This document shows, in pieces, positions 45,101-57,300 of a stretch of DNA of 64,000 nt. This DNA comes from Tetmemena sp. SeJ-2015. Its lineage: Eukaryota > Ciliophora > Spirotrichea > Sporadotrichida > Oxytrichidae. The stretch lies in contig JAJKFJ010023674.1 in assembly GCA_027382625.1 (NCBI GenBank), positions 43,805 to 107,804 of the forward strand, in the 5' to 3' direction. The position numbers and the translations under genes are program-made. The notes below the pieces were generated by a model. That model had not been told where the DNA came from. It did not search any database and worked only from the letters and a program-made list of their open reading frames with translations. Each line of letters starts with the position of its first letter. The first letter of the stretch is position 1.

Positions 45101-45250
45101 ATATCTTGAGCATTGATAGCTTTTACGATTTCAAGCTAAAGGATAGATTAAGGATTTTAGGAATGATTAAATTACCTGCTTAATAGTTAGAGAAGTATAA
45201 ACTGTGTCGTTGTCGATGGATCGCTCAGGTTCTTGAATAGAAATAGACAT
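42146..45250 (-). CDS. Ankyrin-repeat protein with a charged Ser/Asn-rich tail
   Basis: Start at the complement of 45248-45250 gives MSISIQEPERSIDNDTVYTS. Ankyrin repeats are clear: DHGLTPLFLAVSKL (about 45000), FGYNALHFAV (44190), GVTPFMLACKNGSLDIVQFL (44060), SGISYAIAKGNFDIATYLIN, STPLIRACQYGNQVTTRMLI (43650) and GLTAFARAVMQHDFEIADII (43400). The C-terminal part is low-complexity (SNANKAMNPGSKNSQESSEI) and then a basic helix (EKLKNLKDEYRKKYTQKN). TGA at 42146-42148. A 690-nt intron (44266-44955) holds a repeat element. Other breaks near 43100, 43260-43310, 43450-43490, 43800 and 44090-44170. Binding partner unknown. Confidence 0.75.
44266..44955 (-). other. 690-nt intron made mostly of an inverted-repeat element
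   Basis: On the minus strand it runs from GTAAGTCTCC (44955) to TTTTATAG (44266). Removal joins LFLAVSKLN to PTLVEVVLNSNNMQSN in frame. It hosts the element at 44284-44932. Whether the element is removed as an IES or stays in a macronuclear intron cannot be told. Confidence 0.75.
44284..44932. mobile_element. 650-bp element with about 150-bp terminal inverted repeats
   Basis: Ends AAAATTTTGGGGGGGGGCC and its inverted copy. Arms share CTTTCCTCGTCATCCACTTT, TCACTATCTAGCCTAAAAT and CCAAATTCAAATCCAAA in inverted order (44284-44450 against about 44775-44932). The interior is AT-rich with no gene. It is unrelated to the element at 27990-28795. Confidence 0.82.
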
Positions 45251-45274
45251 ATTTAAATCAATGAAATTATATAA

Positions 45275-45345
45275 TTATAGTTTACTCCCACTCTTCATCA
45301 ACATCACATCCATTCTTCGAAACAAACTGAATGATGAAATATGAT
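45275..45345 (-). other. Possible displaced MDS (ankyrin-like)
   Basis: The minus strand reads FIIQFVSKNGCDVDEEWE, like the second helix and loop of an ankyrin repeat. It lies upstream of the start of the ankyrin gene. It could be an out-of-order MDS of that gene, but no pointer pair was established. Confidence 0.35.
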
Positions 45346-45403
45346 TAATTCTTTAAATTTATCTTAAAATCTAAATATTTTGACCAATATAAAAACCAAT
45401 TTC

Positions 45404-48400
45404 TCATTTATTATAAAGGATTTTCTCTAATCTCCTTAACTTTTAATCTTTTAGATCTCCTTCAAAATCTTCGTCTTCGCTTCTTTCACAACTGCTATTC
45501 TGATTCAGCTTTCTATCTTTAGACTTTTATTTGCTCCCTCTTTTTAATTTCTATAGAAATGATAAACAAAAACGAAAATAAAAATACATCCTGTTATCCT
45601 AGAGAGTTAGATTTTGAGAGGTTTCTCAAGGGCTTAGCCTAATTCCTTCTAAATTAATTCTTAGAGTTTTATTTGTGCGTTTCCTATTCTATCTAAGGCT
45701 GTATCTATTCTTTATCAATTAAAAACTATCTAATTATAATGGGGAATACACTATCAGTCGGTTAAATTTCAGTTGCTGCTTAATTCTTCCTCGCCTCTAT
45801 CCTTAGAGCAGAAAAGAGTTCTTTATTCTTCTTTTCCACATCTGCTACTCTCGCACTCAGCTCCTCTATAGCTTAAATGAGCTCTTAGTTCTTTGTCTAT
45901 TCATTAGAGAGCGCTTATTTATGGCACTCCAACCTACCCTTCCAAGTGATTTCATTTTTCTTAAACTTGTCTTCAAACTAGCGTTTCATTTCTTTGAGCC
46001 TGGCTTCGTACTTTACTTTCAGAGCTTATTTTATAGTATTCTTAGTGATCTGGAGTTTTTGCAGGCACTTGCATCGTGGAGCAGATCTCTCATTCAAAGT
46101 ATAAATGTAATTGAGTACGGAAAGATAGCATCTAAATTATATTGAGAGCAGCATTTTAATCCACAAGATTCTCCAATCCACTAAGTTTATTAGCTTCATG
46201 ATTCTTCTTGGCTTATTAATGTGAGTCTTATTTAATAAAATGATCTCTCTTTTTGCTCACATTTGAGAGTGATCGTGATTATTATCTGCTGTGTGCTGAT
46301 TTAGCTGATTGGAGGTTTGACTATCCTATACCTCCCTTTTATTTTAATAGATTCTTTCTATTCTATAGATCACTTTAAATTAAGTTTTTAGGGTGGGCAG
46401 ATTTATTTGAGAGGTTAGTAAGCTAAAAATTTTAACCAGTGAGATTAGTCAATCTTGATTATTGAGTCTGCAAGGTAAAATAATAAACAATATAACAATT
46501 TTTAACATAATGAAATATCCTTTATCTCTGAAATAAACATCGGTATTGTTATTAGGAGTGAGAGAATTGATTTTGAAATTTAAATTTCCTTTATCACTTG
46601 AACCTATATCATTTGTGGCAGAGGGGCAGTTGCTCATCGATTTACTTTTCTTTTTCTGGGCTCTTCTCTACGATTGAGAGCTTGAAAAAGCTTATTAAGA
46701 TTTATTTTTGTTCACCGCATTTAACTGTTGATTGTTGTTTCTTTTCAGAAGAAGAGTTTACTTCTGATGATTAGCAAACTGAGATTAAGTCTTGATATTA
46801 AGGTTGATAGTTCCTGCGAAAGCTGGTGTCTTATTTTAAGATTCTGTACTTGTCTACTGAACATACTCCTAGACTTGCCTCTGAGTACTTATTTGATGCG
46901 GGTTAATCGATTGAGGAATGCTATAGACTTAGCGGTTGGAGTTTTATTAGGAGGTAGGTTGATTGAAGTTATTGACAGTGGTAATTTGGCTTGGATTGGA
47001 AAGGCTCTATTGAAGAATAGCCTCGTCTGAGATGATCAAATTATCATGAGAAAGGGAGTTATAGTCAATCCTATTAGGAGTCACATATCTTTGCTCTTAT
47101 TGATTCTGGACGCTTTAATTATCTGAGCAGAGCAGATTGCCTTGGTTTTGCTGAAACTTTACAATAGAAAGTTAAACTTATATTTGAAACTCTCCCATAA
47201 CTTACTAGAAATCTTGCTGATCGAGAGATGTGCTTTGGTTTTTAAACTGCTTCTGAGGCACCGCTTGCTAGGTTTTGTAGTGATCCATGTATCTTGATTT
47301 GATTGAAGTATAGCGCTTCTTGGAGCTTGACGTTGAATTAATTGACATATTTAGCTTCCTTTCATTAGAGTTACTTCTGCTCGGCTTTCTAGATTATTGA
47401 AGAGATTGACTTAAAAGATTTGATGCCTTTAATGATCTGTCCTAAGCGATTTTAGATGAATGCTTAAATTATGAATGAAATAAAGATAATTAATTTACAT
47501 TATTTGAGAGCTTCTTATTGGTAGAACCAGATCTTAACAGATGTGCAGATATTGAATCATTATTGAGATGCCCTTGATGTCCAAAGATTCTCGATTCATC
47601 GTTCCCATAATAAAACTAAAATGATTTGTGATTACTACAGTAGAGTCTCCACCATGGAATCCGCTGAAATTCTAATTCTTGTTGACAAAGCTTGAAGACA
47701 TTCTGACATCATTAGTCGTTAATTTAGATTAGTCTAGAGCGTTGAATTGATGATGATTAAAGTTATTGAATTCACCACATATAGCACTACTAAGGCCAAG
47801 GTTTTAATTCTCAGAGGACCCTAGCAAGTTTGGAGAAACTAAAGAATGAATATCCTTAATCGCGAAGGTTTCTCTGAACTCTTTAGACAGATTATTGATA
47901 TGTTTCGACTTAGATGAAATATTTATTTGAGGATGATGTAAGGATGTATTCTGCTCTCGAGAGGATTCATCTTGAAACTTTGCACTATTTGATTTTTTAG
48001 ATCTAGTTGTCATAGTATTTATAGAAGAACCTTGTCTATGGTTGAACATGTTTGATGGCGCAGTTATATAGCATAACTTGCCATCGTGAGCAATTGGATC
48101 AGTGATAAATGTGTCCATATTGTGCTGATTTCCTAAAGTAGGCTTTGTTTAAAACTGTTGTCTTGAGTATTATTGATTGTGACTATACTCTTCTTCTTGA
48201 TTTTAGCTATCAGCCATTCTCCTCCCTGCAGATTGAGTACTCATCTTGTACTGATTATTGGATACACTCTGATTCATGCTCGATTAATTCTCTTCGAAAG
48301 TGAACTACTGATTGATGGTAGAATTATTTAGCATCTTCTCTAGCTTTCCATCAAACATCTACTGAATAGTCAGTTCATCAAGTCCAAGCTCTCCAGATTA

Positions 48401-50837
48401 AGCAAGCTCTTTTGCGATCTGATCCATCTTCTTTTTAATAGTATAGACTTGTTGTTAGTTGAGGATAATTGAAGATTAATCCAAGAATGTGTTGCTCAGA
48501 AGGACATTTTGATTAGAGATAGAAGGACTCATATTTTAGTAGAGGTTGCTTTAGTGCTATGAAAATAGCTACTGACGATGGTTAGGGGTGAGACTAGATT
48601 ACTCGAGGGTGATGGTATTATCACTGAGGGTTTGCTGATTGTATTTCTGAAGACTCCTCTATATCTATTAAGAAATAGGAGAAGGGTGATAAACTAAGAA
48701 ATTATGAGATTCGTAGCATGATGATTATTCAAGGTGTTCATTTTGCTTTCCTCAAGAAGGCTGTCTTAAATTTGTTTACTGAGGAGTTAATGCTTGGCAG
48801 AGTTCACCATAATGTTGCTCTAACTCAATCCATTTAATCAATTCTTAGTAAAATAAAATTTCATCATTACTTGGGGTTAAAGTAGATTCAGTTCCTAGAA
48901 AGAGGAACTACTGCGGCTTTGCATTTATATTTTAATTGAACATACCCTAATTATGCCTCTGATTGATATGAGGGTTAGTTTTATAGAAGACCTCTGATTC
49001 TTTGGAAGGTGTCTTTCTAGAACCACTCACAGATCTATTGTGTGAAGCAGCGGCTCTTATCAAATCCCTCTCTTCCTCATCTTCACTCTGCTAATCTTGT
49101 CTAAAATTTAAGATCTATATTAAGAGTGGGGGCTTTGAGATACATAGTGATCTATTCTTATCATGTTTTAATCACTCCCTTTCTTTTTGCCCTTCCTTGA
49201 TATATCTTTCTGCTTTCTAAAGTCAGACTTTTGTATTTCCATCTTCTTTTTAAACTCTCTGCATTCTTCCTCTGTGTAGCGTTCTCCCAAACCATTCACA
49301 AAATATGATAAGCAGCACAATAATAACTAAAGTTGATTCACAAAAAGACCAGAGTTAGAAGAGACTGGAGAGAGATCATAGTTGAGTCTTTATTACACTC
49401 CTCCTCCTACACTTTATCTTTCCTTTTTCATGGCTAAACCAGAGTACCTGCGCTTCTTATGACTACTACTGTGTCTTCTCTTCTTGTTACTTGAACTCAT
49501 AACAGCCATCCTCCTTTGTTCGCATTCCTCAGAGAAAATATTGTACCTCTCTTTTTCTTTAGCAGCTAAAGATATCATATCTTACTGGTTATTCCACATG
49601 TTAATGTTTGTAGATTACTAGTGAGAAAGGGATGAAGAGCTAAAATAAATATTTTTTTTGTAAAAATACAGCATAAAATACAAGAGCTCTTCATTTCATT
49701 GTTGTTACTTTAGAAATGAGAATGAGTCTAGTAGGCTTCTTATTGATAAGATATTTAGTGACTGTTCACTCCGCTCTAGGAATTTAAATTTCCATTTCTC
49801 ATCGTATTGAAATCTGTTTTCTATTATTCTTGAGTTATCTTTAAGTTGTCAAATTGGTTTTGCTTATGATTTTTAAGGATTTATTTGAGGTATTAGTTGC
49901 TCGATATGCTTGACTTGGACTATTAGCCAGATAAAAATTAAACAGACTTAGAGAAGAGTATCTGCTGTACATGAATAAATTAAACCATAGTTAAAAAGTA
50001 ATAGCGTTAGGTGTAAGTTCTCTTTAGTTAGAAGGATATTGAGTCAAACTGAAGTTGGTTGCCGTTTCATCAAACTCTTAAGTATCTTTAAAGCAAAATA
50101 TTTGTTTAAGTATCCTATCCATTTCTATTTACTTGGCTCTTCATCTAATTGATTCTTAAAAATAAAAACAAGCATTTTCAGGTTTCAAATTAAATTTAAT
50201 TGAAGTTTTGATCAGTAGCAGACTTTTCACTCACACATATATCAATAAAATCATGAACATCTGAACTTTTGTATATCAGTAGCACTCTATGATTAGAGTT
50301 TCCTTTCTTTACTCCTCTCATTTACTCTCTTGAATCTCTAAAGTATTTTTGAATAAGAAACAAAATATCTCTTACCCTGTAAAAAGTCAAAGAAGTCGAT
50401 CTTTAGTCCTCCTCTTTCTCCCTTTCCACACTTTGATAATCATTAGAAGGTTGATTTTCTTTGCCTTTCCAATCCGTCCTCCTGCCTCTCATAAGTTCCT
50501 TGGAGTATGATTGATCATTATAGGACATGTCATAGTTGTTGTTGCTGTACGTTTGATTCAAATTTTTGAATCCTTTGCCATTTTTATTCTCTCCACTCTG
50601 CCAAAATATAATTGATAAATAAACATTAAATAATAAAAATCATAGAATCTTAATATCAGATATATATATATAAAAGGAGCTGCTTTGAGCTTTGATGTCT
50701 TTCAAAAAGGAGCTCTAATTATTGGAAAAGTTAAGGTCTCTCTCTTTTAGAGTGTAATTGGTATGAGGTAACCTTTCTTGAGAGAAGCTTTCCTGAAGGA
50801 AAGAGTTGCTGAGGAACTAATTCGACTGCATCAGCAT
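45404..50837 (-). CDS. Long Gln/Asn/Ser-rich coiled-coil protein
   Basis: No family recognised. Start at the complement of 50835-50837 gives MLMQSNQFLSNSFLQESFSQ. Low-complexity blocks with many TAA/TAG Gln codons follow: NNYDMSYNDQSYSKELMRGR (about 50520), CEQRRMAVMSSSNKKRRHSS (about 49500), the 104-residue frame 48118-47804 and ISDEAILQQSLSNPSQITTV (47035). A C-terminal coiled coil contains LKVKYEARLKEMKRQFEDKF and AIEELSARVADVEKKNKELF (about 46050-45830). The end is acidic and basic (ERSEDEDFEGDLKDQKLRRL), TGA at 45404-45406. AT-rich breaks occur near 50600-50670, 49640-50400 and 48830-48960. It may be a cytoskeletal or basal-body type protein, but that is a guess from composition only. 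Confidence 0.6.
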
Positions 50838-51335
50838 TTTAAATTATTTAAAATTGAAAACAAATATGAATTAACAATTACATTTCTCCATTAGAATTAT
50901 TAAGACTCTCTGATGGAATATATTCGATTGAGTCACTAAATTTTCGTTAATTTTCGGAGTAAGAATGGTAAATTCACTTCACTTCTGATAGTTTAAAAGA
51001 GTGATTTGTGTAGTATTTAATAATCATATCTTAATATTTCATATCTTTTGACTAAACTCAAATGGAGTAAATAGCTTAAAGACTCGCTTAGAACGCAGCT
51101 CATTCTGGGGGAAATGTTCTCCTAAAAGCCGTTTAAAAACAATTTAAATAAATATATCGCTCTGATTATTTTTTCAATTAAGTAAGAATAGTGCAAACTA
51201 CTTAGCCTCTATTAATAATTTATCCCATTTTTTATATGCATTCAAATTGTAAATCTAATAGTGAATTGGGAAAACAGAACTTTCTTTGACCACTCTTTTC
51301 TCAAAAAGACAAATACTTTTTAACATTTTTAATAA
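50838..51335. other. Intergenic region between divergent genes
   Basis: AT-rich. It separates the start of the minus-strand coiled-coil gene from the plus-strand channel gene, so it should hold both promoters. No specific motif or repeat recognised. A 5' MDS of the channel gene may lie here. Confidence 0.4.
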
Positions 51336-54300
51336 AGAATGAGAACTCTGATGACTACGATGGTAGTAGAGTAGATGAGTTCTTCAAGGCCGTTTCGCAC
51401 AATATTGATTTGTCTCGTAAGTTGATAAGCCAAGCTCTTGTTTTCAAATTAAAAAAAAAGATATCTATATCTTAAAAATAATGTTTGCTTTTGCGCTCCT
51501 CTTCATCTTGCTCACATATATTTTAGAAATCTACAAAATCAAAGAAGTTTGCTATTACAATGATTAAATAAGAAAATAATTTAGACAAATATGACTTATA
51601 TAGGAATTTGAATGAGTGCAATAAGCTTTTGCCCTGCTTAGTGGAAGTGACTTAAAATGAGATCAGAGAGTTTTTGGGCGGCTATCAGTACTTACTCCAA
51701 ATATGGCAGAAGATTCCCACTCCAAAGAAAATAAAATAGAAACTGGCCCCCAATATAATGAATAATTTTTATTTTTATTTGGCCTAAATCTCGCTGCATC
51801 GTAAGTATTCGTTTTCACTAGTTTGAGTGCTGATTTCCTAGCTATATAATATGAGTTTGGATATGCACCTACTTTCTAGCTTGAGTTTGAATAAATTAAG
51901 TTAATTATTATAGATCCCTATAAAAAGTGGGCTGTTTGTGAAGAAGGAGACCTTCAAGTTTTCCTTTATACCTTACAAGAGGGTGATGAAGGTTCTAATT
52001 ATCTACACGTCGTCACTCACTAATTATTTTTATGTAAAGTGATACTGGAGTGCTCAAGACTATCAAGTTCGAAGGAATTTTTAGCAAAAATAAAATCTGC
52101 TGTAATTTAAATTAGTACTTTATAAATAAATTTGTGTCTCTGATGATGGTAAGTGCACAGATTCATTTATCTATGTCAAAATCTGTTTTCTGAGGTTTGA
52201 AATAAAAAAGATACGAATTTCTCTTTACCCTTAAGCTCCATTTAAAAGGAGTTACAATATAGAATCTTAATTTCTCAAAATTAATCTAATAAACTTCAGA
52301 AAGTTTTAATTTTAGCAAGTCTGTTTATTAAGTTTATTATTATGAAATTAAATTGTGAGTTTAATATAGGTTGAATATGAATACATGATAGAGGGTAAGC
52401 AAAACCTAATGAAGATAGAGAAGAGGAGAAAAGTGATATATATTAAATTTGAGATAGTTTAAAACATTATGTTTTTAAATTTAATGAGGGAGTCAGCTAA
52501 AGAACATCTATAGTTTCCATTTATAACTCCATCAGTATCGTTTTAAGTTTTAGTGTCTGCGCTTTGAGTAGTTGTTTTAATAGGGTGAGGGTAGACTCCT
52601 TTTGGATGTTGTAGTCAGAGAGGGTTCTGCTTGTCCTTGTTGAAGATCTTGTTCTGGATGTTGTTCAAAAGTACGCAAGTGCAAGCATACTTTAGAATTT
52701 CCTTGAGCTTGCCTGCGAAGATGAGTCTCTGTTGATCCGGAGGGATGCCCTCGTTACTCTAGGTGCTTGCCTCCTCAGTTGTCACCCTCAAGTTTTAGAG
52801 GTTGAGCTAGTAGTTGTCGATGTAGTAGTGGTTGTTGTAGTTGATGTAGTTGTTGAAGTAGACATTTAAATTAAAAAAACTCTATATTTAAAGCGTAATA
52901 TAATATGAATCACAGAACAAGGAAGCAAACTCAATGTATTTCTAACTTAAACCAATCCACGATCATGTATTCATATTCACCCTATAATTAACATTTTGTG
53001 CTTTAGTGACCAGTTTCTTATTCCATGAGAATAAAATCTTTGAAGTCAAAGGTACAACTATGAAAGTGTATTCTGTCCCTGAAGACCTACTCGAGGATGA
53101 TGAGAATGTTCATCCAGGTTCGCTTCTTAATTGCCAAGAGATAGATATCGGAGTCAAGGTTTAAATTATAAATATTATATTAAGATACATTAATTTTTGG
53201 AATAGATTTCTCATTGAATGACTATCTTATATGTTTTTATTGTTTAAGGTTTTTGACATAATTCTTTACAAATCAACTCCACTCTTACTGTTGGAATATT
53301 ACTTATAATAAATCTAGAGACAACTAAATTGACTTCAGTTACCTCTACTTAGGAGAAGCTGCGGAAGCAAAGACAGGCAAAAATATTTAAGATAATATTT
53401 TTTGCAAGGAGCCTACAGAATTTGTTTTAGTGCAGGCAGCTTTAAAGGCCAAGCGAAACCTTACTCCCAAGGGGGAGGGTGAAGAAGAAGAAAAAGTTTA
53501 TCAAAGCCCAGATCCCATAGTCAGTGTATTCCATAAACTCGTACTTACTGATAAGGAGAAAGTTGGAGATGAGGAAAGCCTTATCTCATTTGCTTAATAA
53601 AAGAAAGTATTTAGTTTTAAAATTGCTGTTAGCATAAGATAATCAGGAGGAATGGATCTTTATGAGAAGATGAGCATGATTTTCTTTATTTTTCAAAATG
53701 ATTTGCTCTGTTGAAGATGGACAAATAATATGAATTATAAATTTATTTTATTAAGAGAAAATGGTAAGTGAGCTCTAGAGGCTAAAATCTTATGAGGCTT
53801 ATAAATACACAAATTAAAGATATTTTGGGAAAGTAATTTCTAAATAACTATTTATAGAAAATGGAGTTTGCGTCAAAGGAAATCTTAACTATGTCTATAT
53901 CTTTTCAATTTTTATATAATAATTATACTTAAAAATAAATTAAAGTCTTATAATATTTTGTTTTTATACTTTGATATATTTTTACGTCAAAATATATTTA
54001 TTTATTATGTTTTTGTGTTTTAAAATATATAGGACTAACTGAATGTTATTAATTATCTAGAGGAAGGCTGATAAAGCAGAGCTTGAAAAAACCCATGAAG
54101 AGTACGGTTATAGTGATTTTATCTTTTTATATGAACAAGCATCCGACTACTACGAAGTGATTGAGGATGATAAAGAGCATGTGCTAGCTGTATAGTGGTT
54201 GCATCTTAAGCCAGGTTTATTTATTTATAAAGGATACTTTGTAAAGGATTACATCAATGATATAAGAGACAAGAATTATTATTATCTGTCATCGCTAATA

Positions 54301-57300
54301 TTTCTATGATTTGAATTTGATTTAAGAATGACTATTAGCAGTATATAATACAAAAATGGAGAGAAAAAACTTTTCTTTTAATTTCCTTATAAGTTGTTGA
54401 TATCAAGCTTATCCTATTTAAAGAGAAGCTTTTTTACAAAATATTTTGTGAGCATTTTAATTTTACAATAAGTTTATGCAATCTCATTTGAATTAATTTT
54501 CTGGATATTAAGCCTTTTAATGCTGCGAACAAGAAGTTTAGTTTAAATTTATTGAGTTGCCAAGGAAGTGGTTCAACTTTTCAGCGGAGCAAATTTGAGA
54601 GGACAAACCAGGACTGCTAACTTCACTCATGGCAAATTCATGTCTGTTTATGATCTCTTAACTCAAAATGCATAATAAATGATATTGAATTAATTTAACT
54701 GATGAATGGAGCACACACTTTGAATTCGAAAGCGAGGTTGTCAAAGTCTTTGAACTCTTATATAATAAATATCCTAGTCATCATGAAAAAAGGAAATAAT
54801 TTTTTTTTTATAGAAAAATTTTGATGTATTATAATCTAAGAAGTATAATTAAGGCTATGATTATATAAGACTATTTCAAATCAAGAGTATTCAATTTTAA
54901 GTTGTTCTTAAACAAATTTCCAAGTTTTAAATGTGATTAAAACTCTTTACCGACACTTGGAGTGATGCAAGAGTATGTGTACAACTTGCAAACCACAAAT
55001 TCTTTAGCCTTGAGTTCCCTAATGAGGAGGACAGAAAGAACAAGTGGGTCCCATAGATCAACTTGCTCCTCGACCTTTCTGAGAATTTCAAAATTATCCA
55101 AGCTGAGGTGGACCCAGTTAAGAAATACCCTCTCGTTATGCTTCTGCTCAACACAGAAACTATTTAAAATGTGTGGCAATTATTGAAATGATTTTAATGT
55201 TTGAACTAATGAGGTCTCTCTAAATTACCTGAACAGGGATACGAACGAGAGAGTCATTTTCAAGACTTTTGATGGTTACTTTTGTAATTTATATCTTTTT
55301 TATGATTTGTTTCCTATTTAAATACTTCTCTGAGAATTCTTGCGTGATGAAGACTATCAGTAATGAGAACGAGGAGTTTTTGATACTGCAAAACAAATAA
55401 GATGAGTGGACCTGCAGCGACATCTACATCTATCAGATTTATAACAAAGATGGGGAGATGAAGTGGGATACGCTCCACTATCTTGAAGCAACAGATATTA
55501 TAAGAAGGATTCACTCGGTCGCTGGTAAGAATCCTAATAGAAGACTCATGCTTAAAATAATATATTTTTTTAAAATACATATATATGTGCTATTCGATGA
55601 TGTCAACAGCTATATTATCACTCACATTTAAAATTAAGAATGAAAGATTATTTACTACTCCAGTCAAAAATTAAGTTTTAAATTCAAAATATAAAGATAA
55701 TTATTTTTGAGCGCCCTACAAGCTCGTCAAATTAGAAAGAATTTAATTTCTGCTTTATTATTGATATGATATTTGTTTTAGAACTTTCATTAAGGAGCTC
55801 TTCAACTATTCATTTTATATAAAAGTTATTTTATTGCTAAAAATTCTATTCGAATTTGGATATTCACTACGCCATAGTTTTATTTTAATGAAAGACCCGA
55901 AGAACACTGAGGAATGCAATTTGGATTATCTAGACATACCTGCTACCTTCTAAAATCAAAAAGCTTTTAAAGGGAGATAAATTTAGCGCTATTTAAGCTA
56001 ATTTTGTAATAAGTGAGTCATTTAATAGATAGGAGGATTCAATAAGGAATTCAATTATAAGTTTTAAAAAGCAGAAATTTTAAGATTATATCTTCTAATT
56101 TATAAGGTACCCAAAACTTCTCTACTTCCTTTTTCAAAATGTTATGATTTAATTTCCTCTTTATTCATACGCTCCAAGCGCCAACAAATAAATCTGTATC
56201 GGTCTAGATGATAAGAGAGTTGGCTTCTTCTAAACTTAAAAATTAATTAAAATTTATTATTTGCAATAAAAGAATAAGCGTTTGATTATATTTATACAAT
56301 TTAGGACTATTGTAATTTTTCATAATTCCAAAATTTACTAATTAACTATTTTATAAATTTCCTTTAGAATTTCTACCTTTTAATTTTCCTCGGGACCTAA
56401 GATATTATGATTATAATTATATCTTATTTTATTTTGAAACTCCGATCCTTTTGTACTTTACCTAATCTTAAAAATTATAATTCTTATATTTCTTTCATTG
56501 ATATTTAAAACAGACCCAAATTTCCAAAATACTTCATTTCACTCTTTTCTGGTAGCTAATATCTGTCCAATTATTTTATGCTTGTAATTAAAATATTTTG
56601 CTCGATTTTGACTAGTTTTTTTTTATAGTTTAGTCTTACTCTTAATTTGTGATCTCTATCATTCCAAAATTTAAAAGAAATTATTTTCCAAACAGGAATC
56701 TCAATCAAATTAGATTGCCTAAATTTATTACACTATAATTTATTTTTATGAACAGTTTCTTCAACGAGAGTGGAAGTGGCACATATATCAATAGATTTTT
56801 AAATAATTATTCTATGTACATACAGATTCTACAGACAGATCAAAGACAGAGTCATCATTAATGACAATGTCCACAATAAAATATACACATACGATATCGT
56901 CACCATGAAACTACTTCATTATAAAAAAAAGAGAAAATATATTAAGTAACATTTATTTTCACGTGTTCGATTCTAACATCAAGGACATCGATGAATCATC
57001 AAGATAAATAATATCTCTATATCTATAAGTAAAATGATGAGTACGAGAGATTCAACCCCCGTGGAACCAAAACCACTATCTTCTATAAGAGACAGACTTA
57101 ATTTATTTTAGCCTGAAGATGTTGCTTCTTGGAACATAGAGGACTACTATCCCAGGCATATGAACGAGTAGATCACCTCCAAATAAGTTAACTTCAGACA
57201 GGGTTAATGTGCTCCTCATATCCACAAGTTTAGAGAGCTGGAGATTAAAAGCGAAAACAACATAGAAATCTATATCATTATATTATTTTGTCAAGGAAAT

